A program made the translations under genes and the position numbers. This document shows positions 1 to 9,544 of a stretch of DNA of 64,000 nucleotides, one piece after another; within the stretch, counting starts at the first letter, position 1; each line of letters begins with the position of its first letter. The stretch comes from RDXT01 sp033765305 (GTDB lineage Bacteria > Bacteroidota > Bacteroidia > J057). The DNA lies in NCBI GenBank assembly GCA_033765305.1, contig JANRID010000002.1:1-64000 (forward strand). Direction: 5' to 3'. Below the pieces are notes generated by a model. It was given only the letters and a program-made list of their open reading frames with translations, ran no database searches and was not told the origin of the DNA.

Positions 1-1167
1 GATGCCGAAAAATTCAGCCGCTGGGCCGAAACCGTGCCCTATACCGCCCGCAATCCGCTCTTTCACTGGACCCACCTCGAACTGGCGCGCTACTTCGGGT
101 TTACCGGCCTGCTGAACCCCGGCAGTGCCGCCGCCGTGTACCAGCAGTGCAGCGAACGCCTGCAGGAACCAGCATTCAGCACCCAGGGGCTGCTGGCCCG
201 CATGCAGGTGCAGCTGGTCTGCACCACCGACGACCCCGCCGACGACCTCGCGCATCACCAGGCGCATGCAGCCAGCGGCGCCGGCCCCCGCATGCTGCCC
301 GCCTTCCGCCCGGACAAGGCGCTGCAGATCCACGATTCCGGCACGTGGGCGGCCTACCTCGCCCGCCTCGGCGAAGCCGCCGGTACGGACATCCGCACCT
401 TCCAGGACCTGACGGACGCCCTGCGCCGCCGGGCGGAATGGTTCCACGCAATGGGCTGCCGCCTCTCCGATCATGGCCTGGAGCGCATGCCGGATGGCGC
501 CTGCTCCGATCAGGCAGCTGCGCAGGCCATGGAACAGGCCCTCCAGGGACAGCCCCCCCAGCCGGAAGCCGCCGAGACCTTCCAGACCACCCTCCTGTAT
601 CACCTGTGCCTTCTCTATCATGAGCTGGGCTGGGTGCAGCAGTTCCACCTCGGCGCCATGCGCAATGCCAATACCCGCATGCGCAGCCTGCTGGGGCCGG
701 ATACCGGCTTCGACAGCATCGGCGACTTCCGGCAGGGCCTGCCGCTGGCCCGCTTCCTCGACCGCCTCGACCGCGGGGACCGGCTGGCCCGCACCATCCT
801 CTACAACCTCAATCCCGCCGACAATGCCGTATTCGCCTCGATGGCCGGCAACTTCCAGGACGGACGCACCCCCGGCAAGATCCAGTGGGGGGCAGCCTGG
901 TGGTTTCTGGACCAGCAGGACGGCATCCGCGCCCAGCTCGACATGCTGTCGAATCTCGGGCTGCTGAGCCGGTTCATCGGCATGCTCACCGACTCGCGGA
1001 GCTTTCTGTCGTTTCCGCGCCACGAATACTTCCGGCGCATCCTCTGCGACACCCTGGGAGCCGAAGCGGAGCGGGGCGAACTGCCGGACGACCTGGACTG
1101 GCTGGGCGGCATCGTGCAGGCCGTCTGCTACGGCAATGCGCAGGCGTGGTTCGGCCCGGCGGACTGA
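1..1167 (+). CDS. uxaC: Glucuronate isomerase (uronate isomerase), 3' part
   Basis: Isomerises D-glucuronate to fructuronate (and galacturonate to tagaturonate) at the head of hexuronate breakdown in the cytoplasm. The frame is open from base 1 (DAEKFSRWAETVPYT...), so the start lies outside the window; 388 residues are visible of a family length near 470. Family features seen are the HWTHLELARYFG stretch just after the edge and the FLSFPRHEYFRRILCDTLG region near the C-terminus. The N-terminal HxH metal ligands of this amidohydrolase-fold family would be off-window. A KDG kinase (13.0 kb) and a KDPG aldolase (14.95 kb) act later in the same pathway. The next gene converges with only 6 bases between the stops. 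Confidence 0.93.
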   Translation, partial: DAEKFSRWAETVPYTARNPLFHWTHLELARYFGFTGLLNPGSAAAVYQQCSERLQEPAFSTQGLLARMQVQLVCTTDDPADDLAHHQAHAASGAGPRMLPAFRPDKALQIHDSGTWAAYLARLGEAAGTDIRTFQDLTDALRRRAEWFHAMGCRLSDHGLERMPDGACSDQAAAQAMEQALQGQPPQPEAAETFQTTLLYHLCLLYHELGWVQQFHLGAMRNANTRMRSLLGPDTGFDSIGDFRQGLPLARFLDRLDRGDRLARTILYNLNPADNAVFASMAGNFQDGRTPGKIQWGAAWWFLDQQDGIRAQLDMLSNLGLLSRFIGMLTDSRSFLSFPRHEYFRRILCDTLGAEAERGELPDDLDWLGGIVQAVCYGNAQAWFGPAD

Positions 1168-1173
1168 GCTGCG

Positions 1174-2283
1174 TCAGGCCGGAGCGCCGGCCAGCGCATC
1201 CGGCGCGGCCATGCGCAGCGCATCCAGCGACACGTGGGCGCGGAACAGCTCGATGGCGCGCTCCGTGCGGCGGCTGTCGGCGGCGCGGTGTTTTACCTCG
1301 ATCTGCTGCAGGGCGATCGCCGCATCGAGGGAGTCCATCTGCGAGCTGATCACCGGCATGCGGGTGCGCTTGAAAAACGCCTCCAGCGAGGGGGTAAATT
1401 CCGCCTTCCCGCATACCAGCAGGGCGGAGGGCAGCGCAGCCTGCCGGGCGGGCGCCTCCAGCATCGGGACCAGGGTCGCCAGCCGGTCGGCCTGGGCCAC
1501 GAGGATCTTGCCCACCAGGGCGGCGGGGTCGCTGCTTTGCACGCTGCGGGCGGCCGCGATGCCGGTCATGCGGATCGACTCGCAGGCCAGGTTGCGCAGC
1601 AGGCGGCCCTGCACGGCCTCTGCCACTTCGCACAGCGTCACCTCCTCCAGGCTTTCTTCGAAAGGCAGCACCCCAAGCAGCGGAATGCCGGACTGGCTGA
1701 GCCGCCGGCTGAGGTAGTGGCGGATTTTGCCGATTTTCTCCGGCACGGCCTTGTTGACGATGACGCCGGCAGGTTTCACGCCCTTCTCCCGGAAGAGGCT
1801 CAGATTCAGCTCAATCTGATCCAAGGCCTTGCCGATTCCGGCTTCCACGACCAGAATCACCAGCGCATCGAGCCACGAAGCCACATCGGCATTGGAGGCA
1901 TCGATGGCGCTCCCGACGCCCGGGTGGCCCGTGCCTTCGTACACCACCAGATCGTATTCCTGCTCCAGGCGCGCAGCCGCATCGAGAATCCGGGTGCGGA
2001 AATCAAACTGCTCCGGATCGTCCAGATACCGCGACACCAGCCCCGGCGCGAGAATCACAGGGCTGTGCAGCTCCGGGATCAGCCGGAACCCGAACTGCCC
2101 GGCAAACACCGGAGCGTCCTTGTCCACCCGGTTTCCGTCCACGACTACAAACTGCTGGCCGGCAGGCTTGCAGTAGCCGGCGTGAATGCCCATGCCGCGC
2201 AGCGCGGCGATCAGCCCAAGGGTGCAGGTGGTTTTGCCGGTGTTTCGGCTGGTGGCAGCCATGTAGAACCGCAGATATTTCAT
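1174..2283 (-). CDS. P-loop NTPase with DRTGG-like C-terminal domain (BioD/Pta-N-like)
   Basis: A 369-residue cytoplasmic protein. The N-terminal half is a BioD/CobQ-type P-loop domain: TSRNTGKTT (residues 11-19) is the Walker A loop, VVYEGTGHPGVGS near residue 120 matches the Walker-B region of the family, and VNKAVPEK near 185 is the base-contact NK motif. The C-terminal part beginning ALLVCGKAEFTPS resembles the DRTGG domain found in the N-terminal regulatory part of long phosphotransacetylases. Stand-alone proteins of this layout are widespread but have no agreed reaction; ATP binding is a safe inference and ligand sensing is a guess. It converges with uxaC, and the start at 2283 sits directly before the loop strand MKYLRFYMAATS. 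Confidence 0.75.
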   Translation of the reverse strand: MKYLRFYMAATSRNTGKTTCTLGLIAALRGMGIHAGYCKPAGQQFVVVDGNRVDKDAPVFAGQFGFRLIPELHSPVILAPGLVSRYLDDPEQFDFRTRILDAAARLEQEYDLVVYEGTGHPGVGSAIDASNADVASWLDALVILVVEAGIGKALDQIELNLSLFREKGVKPAGVIVNKAVPEKIGKIRHYLSRRLSQSGIPLLGVLPFEESLEEVTLCEVAEAVQGRLLRNLACESIRMTGIAAARSVQSSDPAALVGKILVAQADRLATLVPMLEAPARQAALPSALLVCGKAEFTPSLEAFFKRTRMPVISSQMDSLDAAIALQQIEVKHRAADSRRTERAIELFRAHVSLDALRMAAPDALAGAPA

Positions 2284-2462
2284 AACGGAACGGTTGGATA
2301 GGGAAGATCGCCCAAAAAACCTGCCGGAATTCCGCCGGCGTGCCGCATCGGGTTCAGCAGCGGAACCGGCAGCCGATTTCCGGGGATGAACGGGAAATGC
2401 GAATTTCGGCAGGGATGGCGGTATGGAAAATAGCCGCGGCCCTGCTCCTCCTTAAAAAACGG

Positions 2463-5400
2463 ATGAAACACTGCTACGCCGCTGTCTGGCTGCTGATGGC
2501 CTGTGCCGCTCTGCCGGCGCAACAATGGCATCATCAGCCGGCCCAGAGTGTCTGGACTTATCTCTACCGCCTCGAAGACCCGGAAGCACGCAAGCTCTAC
2601 CGGCATCCCGGCCGGCAACCGGATTTCGACTGGCTCCTGACCCAGCCGGCGGATTCATTCCCGTCCGACAGCACTGCGCCTGCCCGGATTCCGCCGGGGC
2701 ATTACCTGATGGCCTGCGCACTTGCCGACCAGTGGGTATTCCAGCTGTTTTCCGTAGCCCGCCTTCGGATTGTACTGCCTGATAACCAGACAGATGCTAC
2801 TGTCATGGTGTACACCCCTGCGGGAGCGCCTGTGGAACATGCGCACGTGCAGCTGGACGGGCGAAGGCTGGCCTACGATCCGCAGACCCGTGCCTACCGG
2901 CTGCCGCACACACGCCGCGAAGGGCTGCTGGAGGTGGAGCATGAAGGCCACACCGAGTATCTGGTGCTGGACAATGCGGCCTGCCGGCCGCTTTGGAAGC
3001 GGATCGTGTACGGACGCCCGCAGCGCTATCTGTGGCAGGTGCCGTTTTCCCTGGTGCATGACCCGGTCCGCAGCCTCATCCGGCTGCGGCCGTATGGCTG
3101 GGTCTGGCGGCTGACCCGTGCCGTAACGCCGCAGACGCAGGGCCTGATTGTCACCAGCCAGCCCAAGTATCAGCCGGGCGATACGCTGCGCGGCAAGATC
3201 TACGCCTACCGAAAACACCAGAAACCGCTGCGCTCTACCCTGATTCTCAGCATCTACGGACGCACAGGCAATACCACCCGGACCTTCGTGGCGGATACCC
3301 TGCGCCCATACCGGCCGGGGCTCTACACGTTTGAGACGGTGCTGCACGACAGCCTGGGCTGGAATCTGGATCAGCAGCTGGCGCTCGCCGCCCAGCTCCG
3401 GTTCAGCCGGCGGCGGGCCATCCGCAGCTCCGTTCCGTACGAGGCATACGTGCTCAATGGACTGCAGCTGGAACTTCATCCTGCACCGGATCAGGCATTC
3501 GGAGGCGATACGCTGACCGTACGGGCTGTGGCCCGGGACGAAACCGGGCTGCCGCTGGCCGGGGCAGCGATCGTCTGGACGGTGGAGGCCCGCAGCATCA
3601 CCCGGTGGTACGAGCCGGGCTACGTGCCCGACACCCTGCTCTGCCAGACACTGCCCCTGCTGCCTGACGGCAGCTGCACCTTCGCCTTCCCGGACAGCCT
3701 GCTCCCGCCGGCAGACTTCCAGCTCAGCATCAGCGCCCTGCTTCAGACGCCTGCACAGGAGCAGGTCCTTGAGACCTGTGTCATCCCGTATCAGCACCTG
3801 CCGCAGCGGCTCAGCCTGGCCTACGAAGGCGACAGCCTCTATGCCGAGTACCGGACCGGCAGCGGTCCGGCGCCAGCAGATGCCATCCTCCGCGCATTCG
3901 ATCCGCAGGGGCGGCTGCTGTACGAACGCACCCTGCGTCTCCCTGCACGCGTGCCGCTGCACCCCCTTGCCGCGCAGTACTGGCTGCAGTCCGGCGCACG
4001 CACGGCCCAGGCTGCCGGCGCGCCCCTCGTAGAAGCTTTCGCCAGCCGGGACGCCGACAGCCTGCGGATCCGGATCGCCAATCCCCGCCAGCTGCCGGTG
4101 ATGGCGGTCCTGTGGCATCAGGACCGGGAGATCTGGCGCGGCAGCGGTCCCGAGCCTGCGCTCGGCTTGCGCGCCCGCGCACGCGGGCTGTATTTTCTGT
4201 CTTTGCAGTACCTCTGGGAAGGACAGCCCGTGTCGCTCGACTACCAGATCCCGTTCCAGCAGCGGCGCCTGCAGGTATCGATGCTGCAGCCCGCACGGAT
4301 TGCCCCCGGCGACACGGCCACCCTGGAGGTCCGGGTAGCAGATGCTCAGGGCCGGCCGGTGAAGCACGCCGACGTGCTGGCCTGGGGCATCAGCGCCCGT
4401 TTCAGCGGCTATGCGCCGCCGGAGCTGCCACTGCCCCGGCGGCGCAGCCGGGGCCGGCATCAGCTGCACCGCTACGAGACTTCCCCTCCGCGCCAGCATG
4501 TCCACGAAAGCCCCCTCGATTATGCCGCCATGCGGCAGCGCTTCGGCCTGGATACCCTGGCCTGGTATCAGCTGCTGTATCCCGATACCGCTATCCGGCG
4601 CTTCAGCCTGCCTGCGCCGCCGGACAAGGCCTGGTTTGCGCCTTTTGCCCTGCGCGACGGCCGGCCGGAAGCCATCCACTGGATCAAGCTGGACGGCGAA
4701 CCCATTTTCTTCGCAGATGTCAGCCAGCCCCTGAATTACGTGTTCGAAGCGGATACCAGCCTGCACTGGATCGAGTTCCGCACACGCCTGCACCAGGTCC
4801 GGCTCGACAGCCTGCGGTTCGCGCCGGGGAGCCGCCATGTGCTGGCCGTGGATCTCAACGGCGTGCATCCGCATTTGCGGGTGCGGGAAGCAGACCCTGT
4901 ATATTCGGCTGCGGAACAACAGATGCTGGAACAGCGCACGCTCCGCCTGCACCCCGCTTCATTCGCGAAGCACACCCATGTCTGGCAAGGCAGCCGCGTA
5001 TGGGTGCTCCCGGATGCCTACCGGTCTGGGATCACGCTGGGGCCGCTGCGCAACGACTCCGTGCATCAGACCTTGCCGGGGCAATACCAGACCGGAACGG
5101 AGTTCGAGCCAGGCTGGACCTATGAATTTCAGCGCGGGCTGGTAAAATTGCGTCAGCTCCCCGCCCCCAAGCCGCCCTTCCGCATGGGCTGGCGCAGCGA
5201 AACAGCCGGCAGCATCCGCAGCCGCCTCGACGAAATCCCCCTGACCCGCGACTCCCTGCTGCGGGCCTATCAGGAAGACCTGTTCCAGTCGGTCTATGCT
5301 GGCTGGCGCTACGACCAGCACCGGCAGACCGGCCTGGGCTACGGCAGCCTGCGCCTGCAGTATCCCGACGCACAGGGCCTGCTGTCTGCGATTCTGCTCA

Positions 5401-8081
5401 TCGATGCCCAGAATCCGGATGCCGCCGTCCGGATGTACGCCCCCTCGGCCCGGACGCTGCACCAGATCCCGCCGGGCGGCTACGAACTGATGCTCTTCCG
5501 CAGCGACTCGGCCTGGGCGCAGGTATCCGGCATCCGCATCCAGAAACATGGCGTCTGGCTGGCCCTGCTGGATGAGCTGGACTTCCGTCCGCCCGATGCG
5601 CGCTCCCGCGCCATCCTCCGGCTGGCGGCAGACCGGTTTGCCGGGAAGCAGGAAACCCTCCGTCAGGAGCAGCAGATCCGGCGGCTCTACCACCAGGCAG
5701 ATACCCTGCCGAAGCCGCCTTTTTCCGCATTCATATCGGGCATGGTGCGGGACGAACACGGCGAACCGCTGCCAGGCGCAACCATTCTGATCAAAGGCAC
5801 CACCTGGGGCACCCTGGCCGACGAGTCCGGCGTCTTCGGCCTGTACGCGCCCTCGCAGGGCATCCTCGTCTGCTCGTACCTCGGCTATGAGACCCGCGAG
5901 CTGCTGCTGGCAGGCCGCAGCAGGATCGACATCGAGATGAAAGCCCATGAGATGCAGATGGATGAGGTGATCGTTACTGGATACAGCGTGCAGATCCGGC
6001 GGGCGGTCACCAGCAGTATTTCCAGCATCCAGATCCGGGGGATGGCCTCGCTGCAGGGGGCTGTAGCCGGGGTGGTGATCGCCGATGCGGGCAGCCCGTC
6101 GCTGGAGATCCCGGCGCTGGAGCCGGAGGCGCTCCAGCTGGCTCCAGGCGACTCGCTGCTGCGCAGCGCATTCTCCGACGGTGCATTCTGGGCGCCGCGC
6201 CTGCGCACGGATGCCGGGGGCAGCGTGCGGTACCCGGTGCGCTTCCCCGGCGACCTGACCCGCTGGAACACCTTTGCACTGGCCAGCGCCGGCAGGCGCC
6301 GCCGGGGCACCGGGCAGGGCTCGATCGTCGCCTTCCGGCCCCTGAGCGCCCGGCTCGAAACGCCCCGCTTCCTCATCGCAGGCGACAGCGTGCGGGTCAT
6401 CGGCAGCGTGCGGAACTTCACGGGCAGCCCGGTGGCTGCCGGACTGCGCTTCTGGCTCGGCAGCAGCCTGCTGCACAGCCTGGAGGGCGAGGTCCGCGAC
6501 GGCCAGGCCGAAGCCCTGGCCCTGCGCGCGCCCGCCGGCGCGGATTCCCTCACCCTCCGCTGGCAGCTCCGGACCCCCGCAGGCTACCAGGACGGCGAGC
6601 AGCGCAGCATTCCGGTCCTGCCCGCAGGCGCGCCGGAGTACCGGGGGGAGCTGAGGATCCTCGATACGGATTCCGGAACGCAGATCCGGGCGGATTCCGC
6701 CTGGGGGGCCTTGCAGCTGTACGCCCGCTCCGACCTGCGCGAGGTGCTGGAGGCGGAAGCCATCCGGCTGCGGCAGTATCCCCACGCCTGCAACGAGCAG
6801 CAGGCCTCCCGCCTCAAGGCGCTGCTGGCCGAGCGCAGCCTGGCCGCCAGCCTTGGGCGCCCCTTTCCCTGGGAGCCCGAGATCCGCAGCCTGATCCGCA
6901 AGCTTTGCGCCGCGCAGCTGCCCGCCGGCCCCTGGGCCTGGTGGGGAGCCGGCAATCCCAGCATCTGGGTTACCCTGCATGTCGCCGATGCGCTGCTGGA
7001 AGCGGAGCGCGCAGGGTTTGCCGCGCCCTTCGACCGGGGCAGCCTGGGAGATTACCTGCTTTTCCACCGCGGGAAACTGGAGCCTTCCGACCGCATCGCC
7101 GCCTCGGCGGTCTGCCTGCGGATCGGCGCAACAGCGGAAATCGCCGCAGAGCTGGCCGTGCTGGATACCTTTGCCCACCGGCTGGAGCTGCCGGTGTATC
7201 TGCGCTACCTCCGCCTGCGCCAGCTGGCCGGCGCGCCCTGGCCGATGGATTCGCTGATGAAGCACCAGCGCCGGACGCTGCTCGGCAACCTGTACTGGCC
7301 CGGCAGCAGCTCCTGGATCAACTATACCTCCCTGGATGCCACGCTCAGCGCCTATGAGCTGCTGCGCGGCGCCCAGGCGCCGCAGGCCGACCTGGACCGC
7401 ATCGTGGGCTTTCTGCTGGAGGAGCGGAAATGGCAGGGCGGCTACTGGCGCAATACCTACGAGGCTTCGCGCGCGCTGGCGGCGGCGATGGAGCAGATGG
7501 CGGCCCGGAAGCCCCTGGACCGGCTGCCGGCGCTGATCATCCGGCAGGGCAGCCGCCGGGATTCGGTGGCTGAATTTCCCTACACGGCGCAATACCCGGC
7601 AGCAGGCCCCATCGCCTGCGAGCTTCAGGGCCCCGGCCCGTTGTACCTGAGCTGGTCGCAGGAGCGCTTCAGCGCGCAGCCTTCGCCGGATTCCGGGGCC
7701 TTTGTGCTGCGCAGCAGCTGGCTGGAAGGCGGCAGGCCTGTGGTGCAGCTCCGCGCCGGCACCCCCGTCACCTTCCGGACGACGGTCGAGGTGCAGGCCC
7801 TGTCGGAGTACGTGCTGATCGATCTGCCCATTCCGGCCGGCTGCTTCTACCAGGAGCCCAAGGCCGCACCCAACTGGCAGGCGGGGGAGCGCTACCGCGA
7901 GTACCGGCCCGACCGGGTCTCGGTCTACTGCGAGCGGCTGCAGCCGGGCGTCTATACCTTCGATGTGCAGCTGCTGCCCAGATTTACCGGGGCCTTTACC
8001 GTCAATCCTGCCCAGGCGCTGCCCATGTATCTTCCCTGGGCCGGCGGCAGCACGCCGATGGCCCGGATGGAGATCCGCTAG
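2463..8081 (+). CDS. Giant alpha-2-macroglobulin family protein with embedded carboxypeptidase-regulatory/TonB-plug hinge
   Basis: About 1872 residues. I chose the ATG at 2463 because it opens a signal peptide (MKHCYAAVWLLMACAALPAQ); the frame is open further upstream but without signal-like sequence. Macroglobulin (MG2-type) domains fill roughly residues 230-1080. Around 1087-1210 lies a CarboxypepD_reg-like domain (GMVRDEHGEPLPGATILIKG) followed by the SusC/RagA-style plug hinge (DEVIVTGYSVQIRRAVTSS). The A2M half follows, with a CNEQ thioester motif at Cys1443 (YPHACNEQQAS), the alpha-alpha toroid and a C-terminal receptor-like domain ending near 1872. Bacterial A2Ms are periplasmic or envelope protease traps that act through the thioester. 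Fusion with a SusC-like segment suggests exposure to, or signalling through, the outer membrane (inference). Confidence 0.88.
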   Translation: MKHCYAAVWLLMACAALPAQQWHHQPAQSVWTYLYRLEDPEARKLYRHPGRQPDFDWLLTQPADSFPSDSTAPARIPPGHYLMACALADQWVFQLFSVARLRIVLPDNQTDATVMVYTPAGAPVEHAHVQLDGRRLAYDPQTRAYRLPHTRREGLLEVEHEGHTEYLVLDNAACRPLWKRIVYGRPQRYLWQVPFSLVHDPVRSLIRLRPYGWVWRLTRAVTPQTQGLIVTSQPKYQPGDTLRGKIYAYRKHQKPLRSTLILSIYGRTGNTTRTFVADTLRPYRPGLYTFETVLHDSLGWNLDQQLALAAQLRFSRRRAIRSSVPYEAYVLNGLQLELHPAPDQAFGGDTLTVRAVARDETGLPLAGAAIVWTVEARSITRWYEPGYVPDTLLCQTLPLLPDGSCTFAFPDSLLPPADFQLSISALLQTPAQEQVLETCVIPYQHLPQRLSLAYEGDSLYAEYRTGSGPAPADAILRAFDPQGRLLYERTLRLPARVPLHPLAAQYWLQSGARTAQAAGAPLVEAFASRDADSLRIRIANPRQLPVMAVLWHQDREIWRGSGPEPALGLRARARGLYFLSLQYLWEGQPVSLDYQIPFQQRRLQVSMLQPARIAPGDTATLEVRVADAQGRPVKHADVLAWGISARFSGYAPPELPLPRRRSRGRHQLHRYETSPPRQHVHESPLDYAAMRQRFGLDTLAWYQLLYPDTAIRRFSLPAPPDKAWFAPFALRDGRPEAIHWIKLDGEPIFFADVSQPLNYVFEADTSLHWIEFRTRLHQVRLDSLRFAPGSRHVLAVDLNGVHPHLRVREADPVYSAAEQQMLEQRTLRLHPASFAKHTHVWQGSRVWVLPDAYRSGITLGPLRNDSVHQTLPGQYQTGTEFEPGWTYEFQRGLVKLRQLPAPKPPFRMGWRSETAGSIRSRLDEIPLTRDSLLRAYQEDLFQSVYAGWRYDQHRQTGLGYGSLRLQYPDAQGLLSAILLIDAQNPDAAVRMYAPSARTLHQIPPGGYELMLFRSDSAWAQVSGIRIQKHGVWLALLDELDFRPPDARSRAILRLAADRFAGKQETLRQEQQIRRLYHQADTLPKPPFSAFISGMVRDEHGEPLPGATILIKGTTWGTLADESGVFGLYAPSQGILVCSYLGYETRELLLAGRSRIDIEMKAHEMQMDEVIVTGYSVQIRRAVTSSISSIQIRGMASLQGAVAGVVIADAGSPSLEIPALEPEALQLAPGDSLLRSAFSDGAFWAPRLRTDAGGSVRYPVRFPGDLTRWNTFALASAGRRRRGTGQGSIVAFRPLSARLETPRFLIAGDSVRVIGSVRNFTGSPVAAGLRFWLGSSLLHSLEGEVRDGQAEALALRAPAGADSLTLRWQLRTPAGYQDGEQRSIPVLPAGAPEYRGELRILDTDSGTQIRADSAWGALQLYARSDLREVLEAEAIRLRQYPHACNEQQASRLKALLAERSLAASLGRPFPWEPEIRSLIRKLCAAQLPAGPWAWWGAGNPSIWVTLHVADALLEAERAGFAAPFDRGSLGDYLLFHRGKLEPSDRIAASAVCLRIGATAEIAAELAVLDTFAHRLELPVYLRYLRLRQLAGAPWPMDSLMKHQRRTLLGNLYWPGSSSWINYTSLDATLSAYELLRGAQAPQADLDRIVGFLLEERKWQGGYWRNTYEASRALAAAMEQMAARKPLDRLPALIIRQGSRRDSVAEFPYTAQYPAAGPIACELQGPGPLYLSWSQERFSAQPSPDSGAFVLRSSWLEGGRPVVQLRAGTPVTFRTTVEVQALSEYVLIDLPIPAGCFYQEPKAAPNWQAGERYREYRPDRVSVYCERLQPGVYTFDVQLLPRFTGAFTVNPAQALPMYLPWAGGSTPMARMEIR

Positions 8082-8178
8082 CCTGTCAGATGCGCGACAT
8101 CCGGCCGAACAGCCGCGCGATTTTTCCGTTATATGCATAGCAACTGCCCATCCCGGCTGCGGACCGATCCGGAAGCGT

Positions 8179-9129
8179 ATGAACAAGTTCCTGACCCTAT
8201 TCGCTGCGGCTGCCGCAGTGTTTCTGCTGGCGGCCTGCGGCTCTGCCGAAGCGCCGAAGACTGCCGCGCTTGCAGCGCCCGCCGCTGCGGACCCCGTTGT
8301 GCCGCCCTCCGAAGCGTTCAAGCGCTACTGGTACCAGGGGCAGGCCGAGGTCAGCAGCTACGATCTGGAGCAGGCCCGCTACGGCGCCCTGCGCGACGCG
8401 GAAGCGGTGCTGATCTTTGTGACGGAGGACCTCTCCCGCAGCAAGCAGGTCAAGCTCGACAACCCAGAAGCGGCCGGCGCCGACCGGGTGCCGGTGCTGA
8501 AGCTGAATCTGACCAAAAAATTCAATACCGGCATCTATCCCTACTCGATGATGCAGTCGGTGTTTACGCCGGTGGAGCTGGGCCGGGGCCCGGCTGCGCT
8601 CAAGGCCACGATGACCGCGCAGGAATGGTGCGGCCAGGTATTCTCCCAGATCAACCTCGGGAACGAGGGCTACCGCGCAAGGGGCTACTCCTACTTCGAA
8701 TCGGAAGGCGATGCCGAATACAGCCTCGGCAAGCATCTGCTGGAGGACGAGATCTGGACCCGCATCCGCATCGCGCCGGATCAGCTGCCGCTGGGCGACA
8801 TGACCCTCGTGCCCGCCCTCTTCTACCACCGGCTCAAGCACACCGAGCACAAGCCTGAAGCCGCTTCCGCCACCCTGCAGGATGAAGGCGAGGCGCGCGT
8901 GTACCGCATTTCGTACAAAAACAGCCCGCGCACGCTCAGCATCCGCTTCCAGGCAGCCTTTCCGCATCAGATCCTCGGCTGGGAAGAAAGCTACCCCGAC
9001 GGCTGGGGGCCGGGCGCTGCGGTCCTGACGACCCGCGCAACGCTGAAAAAGACGATGATGCTGGATTACTGGACCCGCAACAAGCCCGAAGACCTGCCGC
9101 TGCGCCGGGAGCTGGGGCTGGAATTCTGA
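8179..9129 (+). CDS. Uncharacterised lipoprotein, possibly septum-formation-inhibitor-like annotation group
   Basis: A 316-residue predicted lipoprotein. The ATG at 8179 opens MNKFLTLFAAAAAVFLLAACG, with a lipobox LAAC, so the mature protein would be anchored at residue 20; upstream codons in the frame have no signal-like sequence. The body is soluble and mixed alpha/beta (for example FKRYWYQGQAEVSSYDLEQARYG and LPLGDMTLVPALFYHRLKHTEHKP). I believe homologues are common in Bacteroidota with uninformative names, but I recognise no catalytic motif. It follows the macroglobulin gene by 97 bases on the same strand and may be co-transcribed. Function unknown. Confidence 0.8.
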   Translation: MNKFLTLFAAAAAVFLLAACGSAEAPKTAALAAPAAADPVVPPSEAFKRYWYQGQAEVSSYDLEQARYGALRDAEAVLIFVTEDLSRSKQVKLDNPEAAGADRVPVLKLNLTKKFNTGIYPYSMMQSVFTPVELGRGPAALKATMTAQEWCGQVFSQINLGNEGYRARGYSYFESEGDAEYSLGKHLLEDEIWTRIRIAPDQLPLGDMTLVPALFYHRLKHTEHKPEAASATLQDEGEARVYRISYKNSPRTLSIRFQAAFPHQILGWEESYPDGWGPGAAVLTTRATLKKTMMLDYWTRNKPEDLPLRRELGLEF

Positions 9130-9142
9130 CATCGGCCCAAAC

Positions 9143-9181
9143 AAAAAACCCGCCGGCCGGAAAGCATCGCTTCCGCCGGCA
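9143..9181 (-). terminator. Intrinsic terminator-like hairpin with T-run on the minus strand
   Basis: On the minus strand GCCGGCGGAAGC pairs imperfectly with GCTTTCCGGCCGGC across a short loop and is followed by GGGTTTTTTG. This is a classic GC stem plus T-run. It sits beyond the 3' end of the methyltransferase gene or, more locally, ends the proposed small transcript starting near 9530. It could also stop read-through from the lipoprotein gene on the other strand, but there the run of A precedes the stem. Confidence 0.6.
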
Positions 9182-9441
9182 GGTTCGGGTCTTGGAAAGA
9201 ACGTCAACCGCCTCCAACGAGACGTTTGCATCGGATTGAATCTCTGTAAACAGCTTGGCACAGAGACTCAGGTCCTTCGGCTTCCAGGGGGGACCCGCGA
9301 TCCGGGCAGGAAGCCAGCCTATCAGATGAGAAGCAAACAGGTGCTCACGGATTCCGGTGCAAAATCAGCGCCGGAACCGCTGCCGCGCTATGCGCAATCT
9401 GCATGAGCGCTGTCTGAAAAAAGGTAAGGATCAGTTGGTTT

Positions 9442-9507
9442 TTACGGGAGAAAACCGTATGAAAAATATGCTACAGACCGAAAGCGAAATTTGGCATACT
9501 GTGCCAT
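9442..9507 (-). CDS. Possible 21-residue Phe/Tyr-rich peptide ORF with Shine-Dalgarno
   Basis: ATG at 9507 is preceded on the minus strand by CAGGAGATTACT, a strong Shine-Dalgarno with five bases of spacing, which is unusual because Bacteroidota rarely use such sites. The peptide is MAQYAKFRFRSVAYFSYGFL plus Pro, with seven Phe/Tyr in 21 residues. A -7-like box (TATATTTG) lies 30-37 bases upstream of the ATG. Aromatic-rich short ORFs are typical of amino-acid attenuation leaders, yet no minus-strand gene follows before the terminator at 9143, so it would be an orphan. It may equally be chance. Confidence 0.3.
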   Translation of the reverse strand: MAQYAKFRFRSVAYFSYGFLP

Positions 9508-9536
9508 AGTAATCTCCTGATAGTCTGATTTTTATG

Positions 9537-9544
9537 CAAATATA
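9537..9544 (-). promoter_or_regulatory. Bacteroidota -7 box (TATATTTG) for the putative small transcript
   Basis: TATATTTG on the minus strand matches the TAnnTTTG consensus of Bacteroidota promoters exactly. A TTTG lies 11 bases upstream, but no TTG element is present at the usual 19-21 base distance. Transcription would begin near 9530 and run through the short ORF to the hairpin at 9143-9181. Confidence 0.4.

Noticed and set aside
4959..8321. A 1120-codon minus-strand open frame opposite the macroglobulin gene
   Set aside because: Low-complexity Gly/Ala/Gln/Arg-rich translation without domains; it is the shadow of the real gene in GC-rich sequence.
9270..9420. Possible cobalamin riboswitch on the plus strand (CCGGTGCAAAATC followed by CCGCTGCCGC)
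   Set aside because: The CCCGCCACTG box and the 3' AGTCxGG...CCTGCC part are missing, and no plus-strand gene follows before recN 1 kb away.
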